From assembly GCF_002843385.1 (NCBI RefSeq), contig NZ_MVDE01000018.1, forward strand, positions 54,213-118,212: a stretch of DNA of 64,000 nt, in the 5' to 3' direction. The translations under genes were made by a program, and so were the position numbers. Under the pieces are notes generated by a model. It did not search any database. It saw only the letters and a list, made by a program, of their open reading frames with translations, and had not been told where the DNA came from. The DNA comes from Labilibaculum manganireducens. Lineage in GTDB: Bacteria; Bacteroidota; Bacteroidia; Bacteroidales; Marinifilaceae. This document shows, in pieces, positions 50,102 through 60,801 of this stretch. The stretch's first letter is position 1, and each line of letters begins with the position of its first letter.

Positions 50102-52495
50102 ATGAAAAAAGGATTATTAAGTGTTTTATCTATTGCGATTGCTTTAGGTATAACAACGCATGTTCACTCACAAGAACAAAAAGATTCTACAAATGAAGTT
50201 CAGACACTATCCACAGATTCTATCTCTTCAAAAAAAGAAGAAAAGAACCGAAATGTGATGCTTAATGCAGATAGTAATACCAGCCCCAGATCTGTGAATA
50301 TTGGTTTACCATTTAGAGGTGATATTCTAATTCTGGAAAATGATGTGCCTGTTGTGTATTGGTTCTGGCCAACAGTTCCAACAGTTGCCTGGAGATATGA
50401 TAATAGCTTGGCTAAAATGGGGCTGTTAAGTTTTTCTGAAAGTGCTTTAACATTTGGTAAAGTAGGATTTGCCGTGCAAAGTTCAGATAGGGACGCCAGT
50501 TCCAAATTTAAAGGATATGCTTCTGTTTATGGCAATAGTTTTGGCTCAACCAGGTTTGCTGCAACGGTTACTGGTCCATTAAGTAAAAAAGGCTGGGGTT
50601 ATACCTTGAGTGCTCATCAAAACCTGGATAAGGGTAATGGCATTAATTATATGTATACCGACTGGTATGAAAAAGCTACCTTATTAAAAGCGGGTATTCA
50701 AAAGAAGTATGATAAGGGTGCTGTAAAGCTTTTATACAAATACACTACATCGAAGAGTATGATGTCCAATTATCAGCCTTTGCGTTATGATGGAGACGGT
50801 AAAACAAGTGTGCTTGATAATTTCGATCTTGGAAAAGATAGTTATGTGGTTAGGGATGGTTTGGTCCCTTACTTTGATCCTTATACAGGCGAGGCAAAGC
50901 AAGCAGATCTTACGGATGATGAATTCTGCAAATCCGAGACTCACTCTCTATATCTTTGTGGGGAACATAAATTTAATAATGATTGGAAATTATCTTATTC
51001 AACAATGTACCAAAAGGCAAATACGCCAATTGCTATTCAGGTCCCTATTAGTGTAATGTTATTTGAAGAAGACCAACAGGGTATGGATAAGTATTATTAC
51101 CATGATACTAATAATCAATATACAGGTTCTGTTCAATATACATTAAATCAGTTAATTCCTCAGTCTGATATTACCACCTGGATTACACGAGCAGAAATAA
51201 CAAAACAAGTCAACAATCATTCGCTTCGATTAGGTTTTACACATCAGTATAATCACTCAAAATTTGTAACACTTAGTGGTATGTATGTGCAATCAGTAGA
51301 AGCTAACCCTGAATTGCTTGATTTACATGGCTATATTCCCGCATATGGTATGAATGTTCCTTTCTCAAACGAATATGGCGGGCTGCCGGTTCAATATAGT
51401 GGTTATTGTAGTCCTACTGACTTTACAGTTAATCATACTGCTCTTTACCTTTCGGATGATATTAAAGTAAATAACTGGTTTCGTTTCGGAGTTGGAGGAC
51501 GTATTGAAAAAGTGTCGAAAGACGAGAATAGAAATATTTATACAAAAGAGTTTATTTTAGACAAACCAACAAAAAAGCATACGTTCAATGAGTGGAATAC
51601 AGTTGGTATTGCCGACTTTGTATTAAATATTACTCCTAATTTTGGATTGTTGGGAGATGTAACCTATAACAATTTTATGGATGTTGAAACTTCATGGAAT
51701 TACCCTTATAAAGATGATAATGGTAACCCAACGAATGCCAACGGACTTACTGCTGATGAGGTTACTGCTGCCAATCGAGCTGGGGGTAGCGAAGTGATGC
51801 CAAGGCAATCAGATCCAATGGGCCATAAATCAACGGTTTTAAATATTGGTGGAGGTATTTTCTTGAATCATGGTACAGATTTTAGCCTGGTATCAAAAGT
51901 AACCCGTATTACAAAAGAAAATATACTTTCAAATTCTGCTACAGTAACAAATCCGAATGGTTCAGGAGAGAGAGCTGATTTTTCGCCTATTTTCTATGAT
52001 ATTAGCACTACAGGTTGGTCTACTGATATTGTTTGGAGACCGACAAAAAACTTTAATCTACATTATTTATTAACCCTGCAGAATCCTCAATTTAAGAACT
52101 ATAGTTATGGAGCATTTGGGGTCAATTATAATTATAGCAATAATGTTATACCAGAACTATCTAAAGTGTTGATGGAGATTGACCCGAGTTATTCTTTTAT
52201 GAACGGGGCAATGAGGTTATGGTTTAGCCTACGATATTTTGGTGAGCAAAATGCCAATGCAACCAATCAATATTTTTATGAACCTAGATGGGAGAACTTT
52301 GGTGGATTGGAGTATCGATTAAGTAGAAAAGCGATGTTAAAGTTTCAGGTAACCAATTTCTTGGATCAGAAAGGTGTTAAAGGTCAAATGCAAGGTGCTG
52401 ATCAAATTACAGATGATCGTTTTGTAGGTAGATCAGTTGTGGCAGGATCTATACGTCCAAGAACTTTTGAGTTGTCATTAGACTTGAAGTTTTAA
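50102..52495 (+). CDS. TonB-dependent-receptor-like outer-membrane protein (receptor 2)
   Basis: The start at 50102 gives 797 residues and a clear signal peptide (about 1-23, ending HVHSQ). Domain order and length match receptor 1 (15065): charged linker, SKKEEKNRNVMLNA at residues 43-56, plug-like segment with VNIGLPFRGDILI and NDVPVVY, long beta-barrel, and a C-terminal SLDLKF with terminal phenylalanine. Shared barrel segments include KGNGINYMYTDWY and FLDQKGVKG. It lacks a carboxypeptidase-regulatory domain and no SusD gene is near. The partner small protein follows 35 bp downstream. It is probably a ligand-gated outer-membrane importer for the glycan locus that follows; the TonB-box position is uncertain. 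Confidence 0.75.
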   Translation: MKKGLLSVLSIAIALGITTHVHSQEQKDSTNEVQTLSTDSISSKKEEKNRNVMLNADSNTSPRSVNIGLPFRGDILILENDVPVVYWFWPTVPTVAWRYDNSLAKMGLLSFSESALTFGKVGFAVQSSDRDASSKFKGYASVYGNSFGSTRFAATVTGPLSKKGWGYTLSAHQNLDKGNGINYMYTDWYEKATLLKAGIQKKYDKGAVKLLYKYTTSKSMMSNYQPLRYDGDGKTSVLDNFDLGKDSYVVRDGLVPYFDPYTGEAKQADLTDDEFCKSETHSLYLCGEHKFNNDWKLSYSTMYQKANTPIAIQVPISVMLFEEDQQGMDKYYYHDTNNQYTGSVQYTLNQLIPQSDITTWITRAEITKQVNNHSLRLGFTHQYNHSKFVTLSGMYVQSVEANPELLDLHGYIPAYGMNVPFSNEYGGLPVQYSGYCSPTDFTVNHTALYLSDDIKVNNWFRFGVGGRIEKVSKDENRNIYTKEFILDKPTKKHTFNEWNTVGIADFVLNITPNFGLLGDVTYNNFMDVETSWNYPYKDDNGNPTNANGLTADEVTAANRAGGSEVMPRQSDPMGHKSTVLNIGGGIFLNHGTDFSLVSKVTRITKENILSNSATVTNPNGSGERADFSPIFYDISTTGWSTDIVWRPTKNFNLHYLLTLQNPQFKNYSYGAFGVNYNYSNNVIPELSKVLMEIDPSYSFMNGAMRLWFSLRYFGEQNANATNQYFYEPRWENFGGLEYRLSRKAMLKFQVTNFLDQKGVKGQMQGADQITDDRFVGRSVVAGSIRPRTFELSLDLKF

Positions 52496-52530
52496 TTTAT
52501 TATTTAACAATTTTTTAAAAATAGAGAATT

Positions 52531-52911
52531 ATGAAAAAGGCAAGAATTATTTTATTCGGAATGTTATTTGGTTTAATAGCAATATCTGCAAATGCACAAG
52601 CTTCAGATTTTTTTGTAGGAAAATGGGCCATTTTAGTTACTGGTATACCTAATGGTGATGCAACGTCTTATTTTACTTTTGAAAGGGTGGATGGAAAAAT
52701 AACCGGATTTACAAAGACAGAAGGGGCCGCTGCCATTAAATTTTCTAGAGTTGAGGAGGATGGCGATGAGGTAACTGCTTATTTTACTTCTGCCAGTGGT
52801 TATGATGTGTATTTATACATTGAGAAAATTGACGAAAACCATGTAGAAGGTTCTATGATGGACATGTTTGACTGCACCGGAGAACGTGTTGTTGAAGATA
52901 AGAAAGAGTAA
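52531..52911 (+). CDS. Small secreted G-x-W (calycin-like) protein, copy 2
   Basis: This 126-residue protein has a signal peptide (about 1-23, ending ANAQ) and the mature pattern FFVGKWAI (G-x-W at 30-32), GIPNGD, KITGFTKTEG, YDVYLYIEKI and VEGSMMDMFD. It is most like the copy at 17470, sharing the YDVYLY and GSMMDMFD stretches, and also follows a receptor-like gene. A hairpin right after the gene suggests that the receptor/small-protein pair is made in excess over downstream enzymes. The function is unknown; secreted or periplasmic capture or chaperoning of a receptor ligand is a reasonable guess. Confidence 0.75.
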   Translation: MKKARIILFGMLFGLIAISANAQASDFFVGKWAILVTGIPNGDATSYFTFERVDGKITGFTKTEGAAAIKFSRVEEDGDEVTAYFTSASGYDVYLYIEKIDENHVEGSMMDMFDCTGERVVEDKKE

Positions 52912-52918
52912 ATTATTT

Positions 52919-52946
52919 AATAGGGTGACCTATGGGGCACCCTATT
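52919..52946 (+). terminator. Hairpin after receptor cassette 2, terminator or attenuator
   Basis: Perfect 9-bp arms AATAGGGTG (52919-52927) and CACCCTATT (52938-52946), 10-nt loop, followed by a short pyrimidine tract. It lies directly downstream of the small protein gene and about 100 bp before the GH3 gene. Confidence 0.6.
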
Positions 52947-53044
52947 TTCCTTCCTGATTATTATCTCAGTATATTCTGTAAAACCCACTTAAAGGCTATC
53001 TTTTTTAAGCTAAACAGTCTTCGTGTATTATTAAAAAAAATGAC

Positions 53045-55369
53045 ATGAGTTGTAGTAAAACTTTTTTACTATTGTGTTTTTTATTGCCCTTTAATTGGTG
53101 TTTTTCTCAACCATTTAATAGCAATAATAAACCACAATTAGGCACTTCTTCTATTAAGAGTATCATCTCTGAAATGACACTTGAAGAAAAGATTCAAGTA
53201 GTAGTGGGGGCTGGTTTGGACAGTCAAGCCTCACAAAGTGACGATGGCATTATTGGCGATGTGAAAGGCCGGGTGCAGGGGGCTGCTGGTAGTACCAATA
53301 GCTTACCGAAATATGGCATTCCGGAAATGATATTGTCTGATGGGCCTGCAGGGCTTCGAATTGATCCAATCCGTCATAACGATTCAATAAATACTTATTA
53401 TGCAACAGCTTGGCCTGTTGGCCTGTTGCTAGCATCATCCTGGGATACCACTTTAATTGCCAGTGTAGGCAAAGCGTTAGGTAATGAAGCTAAAGAATAC
53501 GGTGTTGATGTGCTTTTGGCTCCGGGAATGAATTTGATTAGAGATCCGTTAAACGGAAGAAATTTTGAATATTACTCTGAGGATCCTTTGCTAAGTGGAT
53601 TTATAGGAGCTGCTTATGTAAAAGGCGTACAATCCAATGGTGTTGGAAGTACAATCAAACATTTTGTGGCCAATAATCAAGAGAGTAATCGGCTTAACGT
53701 AAATGTTAATGTTAGCGAGCGAGCTTTAAGAGAATTATATTTAAGAGGTTTTGAGATTGCAGTTAAACAAGCCAGCCCATTATGGGTGATGAGTTCGTAC
53801 AATAAAGTAAATGGCACCTATACGCCTGAGAGTTATGATCTGTTAACCACTATTCTGCGCAAGGAGTGGGGTTTTAAAGGGGGTGTAATGACTGACTGGG
53901 GAGGCGGCAGAAATACTGTAGAACAAATGAGGGCTGGCAATGATTTAATCATGCCTGGCGCTGAATTTGCAACGCAGACAATTCTTAAGGCAGTCAAAAA
54001 TGGATCGCTGGATGAAAAGATATTAGACGAAAATGTGGAAAGAATATTGGCCCTAGCTGTAAACTCCCTTTCATTTAAAAAATATAACTATAATAATACT
54101 CCAGACCTGAATGGTCATGCTGTTCTGGCAAGGAAGGCTGCTTCTGAAGGTATTGTTTTATTAAAAAATACCAATAATACTTTGCCCATCGTTAAAATAA
54201 ACAAATTGGCTTTATTTGGCTGTGCCTCCTATGATACCTTTACCGGAGGAACGGGGAGTGGTGAAGTGTATTCAAAAGATAATGTGTCTATTGTAGATGG
54301 CTTAAAAAATGCTGGTTTTAATTATGATTCAGAATTAGAATTACGTTACGATAAACATATAACACAAGACAAGATAGATTTTCCAAGGCCAAAGAAAACC
54401 CTGGGAAAAGTAAGAATTACCCCTGAAATTTTTTTTAGCAAAGAGCAGATAGAAGAAGTTGCCAATAACAATGATATCGCCATTTTTACTATAGGCAGGC
54501 AAATAGGAGAAGGTAAGGACGTGGATGTAGAAGATGGGTTTAATCTGAATGAATTGGAAAAAGAACAGATTAAAACGATTGCTGAAATTTTTCATGCAAA
54601 AAATAAAAAACTAGTTGTTATTATTAATGCCGGAGGTGCTATAGAAACGGTTTCATGGCACAATAGTGCCGATGCTATTTTATTGCCTTGGAAGGCAGGG
54701 CAGGAGTCGGGCAACGCCATTGCTGATGTGCTCAATGGCTTGGTAAATCCTTCAGGTAAATTAACCGTTACGTTTCCAAAGAAATATGAAGATGTGTCGT
54801 CTTCAAATAATTTTCCGGGAACTCCGGCAAAAAGGCCTAAACAGGTAAATTATGAAGAAGGTGTATATGTAGGATACCGTTATTTTAATTCCTTTAATAT
54901 AGAACCTGCCTATGAATTTGGGTTTGGTTTATCCTATACTCAATTTGAATACAGGCATTTAAAGTTGAGTTCGAAAAAATTTAAAGATTTCATATCAGTT
55001 AGTATTACGGTTACCAATACAGGGCATGTTGCCGGTAAAGAGGTGGTGCAGCTCTATCTTTCTGCTCCTGCTGCTTCATTAGATAGGCCCGAAGCAGAGT
55101 TAAAAGGTTTTGCCAAAACAGCATTGTTAGCACCCGGAGCTTCTCAAACAGTAACCTTTAAGTTATCTGCAAAGGATTTAGCCTCGTATGTAACAGACCA
55201 GTCAGCCTGGATTGCTGAGGCTGGTAAATATGCTGTTAAAATTGGTGCGTCAAGTAAAGATATTAAGCAAACCTCTCAATTTGCTTTAAAGCAAGTCCTG
55301 TTGGTTGAAAAAGTAAATAAAGTGCTTACGCCTCAAATAGCAATTAGCGAGTTAATTCATAAAAAATAA
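53045..55369 (+). CDS. Exported GH3 beta-glucosidase-like enzyme
   Basis: This 774-residue protein has a signal peptide (about 1-22, ending CFSQ), a GH3 TIM barrel, an alpha/beta sandwich and a C-terminal FN3-like domain (about 650-745). The nucleophile is in GVMTDWGGG (D284). The central part carries KHFVANNQESNR, a substrate-binding motif of the family. It differs from the BglX-type GH3 at 20194 (closer to the shorter cellulase-like type with a PA14-less insert). It begins the second enzyme operon, which continues with GH2 only 23 bp downstream. A beta-glucosidase or beta-xylosidase-like role is likely. Confidence 0.88.
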   Translation: MSCSKTFLLLCFLLPFNWCFSQPFNSNNKPQLGTSSIKSIISEMTLEEKIQVVVGAGLDSQASQSDDGIIGDVKGRVQGAAGSTNSLPKYGIPEMILSDGPAGLRIDPIRHNDSINTYYATAWPVGLLLASSWDTTLIASVGKALGNEAKEYGVDVLLAPGMNLIRDPLNGRNFEYYSEDPLLSGFIGAAYVKGVQSNGVGSTIKHFVANNQESNRLNVNVNVSERALRELYLRGFEIAVKQASPLWVMSSYNKVNGTYTPESYDLLTTILRKEWGFKGGVMTDWGGGRNTVEQMRAGNDLIMPGAEFATQTILKAVKNGSLDEKILDENVERILALAVNSLSFKKYNYNNTPDLNGHAVLARKAASEGIVLLKNTNNTLPIVKINKLALFGCASYDTFTGGTGSGEVYSKDNVSIVDGLKNAGFNYDSELELRYDKHITQDKIDFPRPKKTLGKVRITPEIFFSKEQIEEVANNNDIAIFTIGRQIGEGKDVDVEDGFNLNELEKEQIKTIAEIFHAKNKKLVVIINAGGAIETVSWHNSADAILLPWKAGQESGNAIADVLNGLVNPSGKLTVTFPKKYEDVSSSNNFPGTPAKRPKQVNYEEGVYVGYRYFNSFNIEPAYEFGFGLSYTQFEYRHLKLSSKKFKDFISVSITVTNTGHVAGKEVVQLYLSAPAASLDRPEAELKGFAKTALLAPGASQTVTFKLSAKDLASYVTDQSAWIAEAGKYAVKIGASSKDIKQTSQFALKQVLLVEKVNKVLTPQIAISELIHKK

Positions 55370-55392
55370 TAAACGATTTAGGGTAGAGGGTT

Positions 55393-57864
55393 ATGGAAAA
55401 AATTAAAGATAAGATATTACTCATACTATTTGTTTTTAGTAGTATAGCTGTGTTTGCACAGAACAAGGAAATCTCCAATCGAACAATTGCTTTTGATAGT
55501 GATTGGCTGTTTATAAAGGAGAATGTTGAAAACGGGGAAAAAACAGATATTGATGATTCGCAGTGGCGCAAATTAAATCTGCCTCACGATTGGAGTATTG
55601 AAGATTTACCCAATCAAATTACTGATAGTATTATAGGTCCTTTCTCTAAAGCTGCACCTTCACAGCGTGATGGCGGTTTTTTGGTGGGCGGGACAGCCTG
55701 GTATCGCAAGCATTTTGTGCTTGAAAAAACAGAACAAGCCAAAAATGTTTTTATTCAGTTCGATGGTGTTTATATGAATTCTGATGTGTGGGTTAACGGC
55801 CACCATTTAGGAAACCATCCCTATGGCTATACTTCATTTTATTACGATTTGACACCCTACTTGTTGCCAGCAGGACAATCAAATGTCATAGCTGTGCAAG
55901 TTAAAAACGAAGGGCTTAATTGCCGTTGGTATTCAGGTTCAGGTATCTACCGCCATGTTTGGCTAACTAAGGTGAATCCTGTACATATTGATAACTGGGG
56001 AACCTATATTACAACGCCTTCTGTTTCTGACAATGAGGCGGAGGTGGCCATTGAAACAACCATAAAAAGCAATCATAAAAATACTCCGGTTACCTTATAT
56101 GCCGAGATTTTTAATGAATTGGGAGTGCTGGTAGCGAAAAGTAGCCAGGATATATTATCGCTTAAAGAAAAAACGGTTACCTATACCCAAAAGGTTCGTG
56201 TTGAAAATCCTGCTTTGTGGTCCATTGATAATCCTGTTCTTTATAGCGCAAAAGTGAAAATTTTTCAGGGTGAAGATGTGCTTGATGAAACAACCACCAC
56301 TTTCGGAATTAGAAGTATTCATTTTGATGCGAAAACAGGGTTTACCTTAAATGGCAAAAATATATTATTAAAAGGCGGTTGTATACATCATGATAATGGG
56401 CCACTGGGTGCAGCAGCCATTGACAGGGCTGAAGAACGTAAAGTGGAATTGCTTAAGCAAAATGGCTACAATGCCATCCGTTTAAGCCATAATCCCTATT
56501 CTCCTGCATTTCTAGACGCCTGTGACCGATTGGGCATGTTGGTGATTAATGAGGCTTTTGATGCCTGGCAGGATCCGAAAAAACCACAAGATTATCATCT
56601 TTATTTTGATGAATGGTGGCAAAAAGATATAGCATCAATGGTGCGCCGAGACAGGAATCATCCGAGTATTATTATGTGGAGTACCGGTAATGAAATCTAT
56701 GAATCTATTGATACTGATGGTTATGAAAGTGGGCGAAAATTGGCCGAGGCTATACGTGCTATAGATTCCACCAGACCGGTTACCATGGCCATCCCAAAAT
56801 TTATTATGGCTATGTCGAGCCGAAAGGGAAAAAAGTGGATCGATACAGCACCCTCTTTTAACAACGTTGATGTTTGTGGTTATAACTATGCCACAAGTAA
56901 GTATAAAAAAGACCATGTAAAATTCCCTGAAAGGGTCATGTATGAGTCTGAAACCTTTCCTCCTTTGGTCTATGAAAGTTGGGAAATAGCTAAAAAGTTA
57001 CCCTATGCCATTGGTATGTTTACCTGGTCGGCAATGGATTATTTAGGCGAGGCTGGTTTAGGTGCCCCAAGAATTGTTCAGGAAGATAGTGAGACTAGTT
57101 CGAACCTTTTTCTTGAGCCTGCATGGCCTATTTTTAACGCTTATTGTGGAGAGTTGGATTTAATTGGTAATAAAAAAGTTAATTCCTATTATCTGGATAT
57201 TGTATGGGATAGAAGTGATGTTGAGATGCTGGTGCAGCCTCCTATTCCTGAGGGGTATAAAGAGGCTGATTTCTTTTATAATTTCCCAAAACAGATTAAG
57301 AGTTGGAGTTTCCCCGGCGAAGAAGGTACAAAGCTGAAAGTATTTGTGCATACAAAAGCCGAATTAGTGAAACTCGAATTAAATGGAAAATTTATTGCTG
57401 CCCATCCAATTTTGCCCAATTCAATTACAACAAAATTTAATGTGCCTTATAAAACGGGTACATTGGTTGCAAAGTGTTTTGAGAAAGGGGTAATGGTTAG
57501 TTCAGATACTTTAAAAACAGTAGGTAAGCCTTATACCATTAAGCTAAGTCCTGATAGGGCAGTGATTAATGCCAGCCCTAACGATTTATCTTATGTAAGT
57601 GTTGAGGTGGTCGATGAGCAAGGCAATCTAGTACCTTATGTTGATGACTTGCTTATAAACTATCAAATAAAGGGAAAAGCGAAGTTGGCTGGCGTAGGTA
57701 ATGGAAACCCAGCCGATATATCAAGCTTTCAGCAGCCTCAAAAGAAAGTGTATCAGGGCAAAGGCTTAGTTATTTTAATGCCCAATGGCAATAAAGGAAG
57801 TGTAACATTAAGGGCAACAGCAGAAGGATTGAAAGGTGCTAAAGTAAGCATTAAATTAGAGTAG
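55393..57864 (+). CDS. Exported GH2 glycosidase, probable beta-galactosidase (copy 3)
   Basis: This 823-residue protein has a signal peptide (about 1-23, ending VFAQ) and the same GH2, DUF4982-like and Ig-like domains as copies at 22482 and 29162. The acid/base is in STGNEIYES (E434) and the nucleophile in YESETFPP (E520). It shares PHDWSIEDLPNQ and NGHHLGNHPYGYT with the others. The active-site surroundings differ more (TGNEIYES instead of IGNEIRER), which may mean a different linkage or sugar. It sits between GH3 and GH106 in the second enzyme operon. Confidence 0.87.
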   Translation: MEKIKDKILLILFVFSSIAVFAQNKEISNRTIAFDSDWLFIKENVENGEKTDIDDSQWRKLNLPHDWSIEDLPNQITDSIIGPFSKAAPSQRDGGFLVGGTAWYRKHFVLEKTEQAKNVFIQFDGVYMNSDVWVNGHHLGNHPYGYTSFYYDLTPYLLPAGQSNVIAVQVKNEGLNCRWYSGSGIYRHVWLTKVNPVHIDNWGTYITTPSVSDNEAEVAIETTIKSNHKNTPVTLYAEIFNELGVLVAKSSQDILSLKEKTVTYTQKVRVENPALWSIDNPVLYSAKVKIFQGEDVLDETTTTFGIRSIHFDAKTGFTLNGKNILLKGGCIHHDNGPLGAAAIDRAEERKVELLKQNGYNAIRLSHNPYSPAFLDACDRLGMLVINEAFDAWQDPKKPQDYHLYFDEWWQKDIASMVRRDRNHPSIIMWSTGNEIYESIDTDGYESGRKLAEAIRAIDSTRPVTMAIPKFIMAMSSRKGKKWIDTAPSFNNVDVCGYNYATSKYKKDHVKFPERVMYESETFPPLVYESWEIAKKLPYAIGMFTWSAMDYLGEAGLGAPRIVQEDSETSSNLFLEPAWPIFNAYCGELDLIGNKKVNSYYLDIVWDRSDVEMLVQPPIPEGYKEADFFYNFPKQIKSWSFPGEEGTKLKVFVHTKAELVKLELNGKFIAAHPILPNSITTKFNVPYKTGTLVAKCFEKGVMVSSDTLKTVGKPYTIKLSPDRAVINASPNDLSYVSVEVVDEQGNLVPYVDDLLINYQIKGKAKLAGVGNGNPADISSFQQPQKKVYQGKGLVILMPNGNKGSVTLRATAEGLKGAKVSIKLE

Positions 57865-57920
57865 CTATTCACGATGTAGGTTATAAGTGAAGCATCATTT
57901 TTTAATATAAAAACAGAGCA

Positions 57921-60785
57921 ATGAATCGGTTTAAAAACATAACAAAAGGCTTTATCATGGCCTTGTCCAGTCTGTTCGTGTTAAATTCTTGTCAAAACCA
58001 AAATAAGGCAAAGGCGCAACAGTGGCTGGTAGAATATGACTTTGAGGCTACTCAGTTTATAAGTCCTAAACAGGAATTTGGCCCTTTTGCCCGTTGGTGG
58101 TGGCCGGGTAATGATGTTGATTCCATTGAACTGAAAAGAGAGATAGGCCTGTTTGCCAATAATGCTTTTGGAGGTGTAGAAATACAACCTTTTAGTATAA
58201 ATGTGCCGATGCCTACAGATAGTGTACGTGCTAAAGTGTTAAGCTGGGATACGCCAGGTTACTATCAAAATTTAAAAGCAGTAATGGGCGAAGCTCAAAA
58301 AAAAGGAATAATTGTTGACCTTACCGACGGCAGTGGCTGGCCTGCCGGAGGGCCTTTTTTAAATGCCGAAGATGGATTTCTTAATCTAAAATACGATGAC
58401 ATAGATCTTGTTGGCGGGGAAACCATCACCTTTAAAATACCAACAATAAATAATGACACTGAGGTGCCCTCTAAATTGATTGCTGTTTTGGCATCAAAAG
58501 CAGGAGAGCGTGTAAAAAAAACAACCCCGCTTGATGGTAAGTCAACGGTGTTGTTAACTAATAAAGTCATTAACGACTCTATCACATGGGATGTTCCGGA
58601 AGGGCACTGGAAAGTTCTCGCTTTTTGGAGCAAACCTAATAGCCTTACCGGCTCAATGGTTGCCGGCCCTAAACAAGGGCCGGTGTTAAACTATCTGGAT
58701 TCAACAAAAGTGGTTAAAAACCTGGCATATCTGTTGCGCGAAGAGACTGGTTTAGCGCCCTATTTCGGAAATCCGTTGAGAGCTATTTTTGATGATAGTT
58801 ATGAATTTACTGTGGATCGCCATTTTTCGAAAGATTTTATTGAATATTTTAAAGCGAAAAGAGGCTATGATATTACCCCTTGGTTGCCGGCTAACATGGC
58901 CAGAAGATACAATTACGTATCCTTCAAAAATCCAAATGCTGCTCCCGACTTTTTATTCGGCGCGGAAGATTGGCGTTTAAGGTATGATTACGATTTAACA
59001 ATTAGTGAGTTGTTTGGCGAAAGCTTTATAACAGCCAGTGGCAATTGGTTGGAAGAAAGAGGCATGCTACACCGTACGCAAGCCTATGGCATGTATATGG
59101 ACATGATTGCCAACGCCGGAAGAGCCTCTATACCAGAAACAGAAAGTATGCTTAGTCAGGAAGCCAATCTGAAGATTATGACCTCTGGTGCTCATTTGTA
59201 TAATCGGCCGGTTATTTCTGCCGAATCAGCGGTTATGAAATATCGGGCATATATGACAACTCCACAAAAACTAAGGCTAGCTGTAGATAAACTTTTTGCA
59301 GCAGGCGTTAATCAAGTTATTTATCATGGGGTACCGTACAAGTATATTACTAACGAAACCACCGATTTAGGTTGGTATCCATTTTATATGGGATTTATTG
59401 GATTTAGTGCCCATTTAGGAGAAGGCACACAATTCTGGAAATATCAAAAAGAAGTGAATGAATATGTTGCACGTACACAGTATGCGTTACGTGCCGGCAA
59501 ATCTCAGGCTGATGTACTATTATATTATCCTTATATGGATGTGGAAGGGTTGCCCGATAACCCTACCGAAATATTTACAGTTGGCTATTTGCCGGATGTA
59601 GAACCTCCGTTGAAAGAGGCAAAAGAGTACCATGCTAAGAAAGAAAAAGAGGAGTGGGCAGCCAAGGTGTATCCTGTTATTAATCAACTGGAAGCTAATG
59701 GCATTACCTGGGATTGGGTCAATGATGCGTCTATTCAAGCGGCAAAGGTGGTTAATAATCAAAAGATAAATATTAGAGGTAACGAGTATCAGGCACTTAT
59801 GTTGGTTGGTATTGATGTTATTCAATTAAATACGGCAAAGCATATAAGGGATTTGGCTGAAGATGGGATGAAATTTGCTGTTGTGGGCGACATACCTTCC
59901 AAACAGCCTTCATTCCTCAATTGGGAAGAGAATGACCAAGCCACAACAGAAACAATTAGTCTGGCTTGTAAAGAGCCTAATAGCAACCACTTTGCGGTTG
60001 ATACACCATTGGATTTTTGGCTTGGAGAAATAGACAAACCTGTTAAGTTTAAAGATAAATACCATTTTTCACGCCAGGTAGAGAGAGTGATGAGTGATGG
60101 CAGCCGTATTCAATACATCTGGAATAAAAGCAACCAATGGCGACAAATAACGCTGAAACTGAATGAAAAATATACAAACATATATTGGCTAAATGCAGAA
60201 AATGGTTCAATCATTCCGGTTAAAGCCGGTGATGAAGTATCGTATGAATTAGCGCCTTACAGCACCATTATCCTATACGCAAGTGCTAAAGAGCCAATCG
60301 CTGAAAATTTATTAGGCAAGCCTGAAGTTTCACTTTATTATGCCCATCCAATTTTTGAATTTAAACAATGGGGTATTCAGTGTAAGGATACCTTACTAAA
60401 AGATACGGTGCTATTTGATTGGAATACAGATGAACAGCTTAAGTATACTTCTGAGGATGGCGTTTATAAGGCAAAATTTCAATTAGTAGCCATTAGTAAA
60501 CACGAAAGCTATTTAATAGATCTGGGAAAGGTTTGCTACACAGCCACTGTATTGGTAAATGGACATAATGTAGGCCAGCGTATCAATAGCCCTTATGCCT
60601 TTGATGTAACCAAATGGCTTAAAGAAGGTGAAAATATCATTGAAGTTAGCGTCACTCCGGGACAATTGAATGGTCTTATTGGTGAAGGTGAAAAGGGAAA
60701 TCCAAGGTATCGTAAGTTTAAAGGAAGGTCAAATGATCTGATGAGTGGTGGGTTAATTGGCCCGGTTACTCTTTATAAAAAGTAG
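57921..60785 (+). CDS. GH106-like alpha-L-rhamnosidase lipoprotein
   Basis: This 954-residue protein has a lipoprotein signal ending VLNSC (Cys24). The N-terminal region has FGPFARWWWPGND, the hallmark of GH106, followed by a long catalytic region with PAGGP, AGVNQVIYHGVPYK and WKYQKEVNEYVARTQ. A C-terminal GH2-like sugar-binding beta-sandwich (about 850-930, VLVNGHNVGQR) closes the protein. GH106 enzymes remove alpha-L-rhamnose from pectin or other glycans using calcium. The residues after Cys24 (QNQNK) lack an acidic surface-export signal, so it may face the periplasm. It lies in the operon between GH2 and GH43. Confidence 0.86.
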   Translation: MNRFKNITKGFIMALSSLFVLNSCQNQNKAKAQQWLVEYDFEATQFISPKQEFGPFARWWWPGNDVDSIELKREIGLFANNAFGGVEIQPFSINVPMPTDSVRAKVLSWDTPGYYQNLKAVMGEAQKKGIIVDLTDGSGWPAGGPFLNAEDGFLNLKYDDIDLVGGETITFKIPTINNDTEVPSKLIAVLASKAGERVKKTTPLDGKSTVLLTNKVINDSITWDVPEGHWKVLAFWSKPNSLTGSMVAGPKQGPVLNYLDSTKVVKNLAYLLREETGLAPYFGNPLRAIFDDSYEFTVDRHFSKDFIEYFKAKRGYDITPWLPANMARRYNYVSFKNPNAAPDFLFGAEDWRLRYDYDLTISELFGESFITASGNWLEERGMLHRTQAYGMYMDMIANAGRASIPETESMLSQEANLKIMTSGAHLYNRPVISAESAVMKYRAYMTTPQKLRLAVDKLFAAGVNQVIYHGVPYKYITNETTDLGWYPFYMGFIGFSAHLGEGTQFWKYQKEVNEYVARTQYALRAGKSQADVLLYYPYMDVEGLPDNPTEIFTVGYLPDVEPPLKEAKEYHAKKEKEEWAAKVYPVINQLEANGITWDWVNDASIQAAKVVNNQKINIRGNEYQALMLVGIDVIQLNTAKHIRDLAEDGMKFAVVGDIPSKQPSFLNWEENDQATTETISLACKEPNSNHFAVDTPLDFWLGEIDKPVKFKDKYHFSRQVERVMSDGSRIQYIWNKSNQWRQITLKLNEKYTNIYWLNAENGSIIPVKAGDEVSYELAPYSTIILYASAKEPIAENLLGKPEVSLYYAHPIFEFKQWGIQCKDTLLKDTVLFDWNTDEQLKYTSEDGVYKAKFQLVAISKHESYLIDLGKVCYTATVLVNGHNVGQRINSPYAFDVTKWLKEGENIIEVSVTPGQLNGLIGEGEKGNPRYRKFKGRSNDLMSGGLIGPVTLYKK

Positions 60786-60801
60786 GCTGAAATAATGTAT
60801 T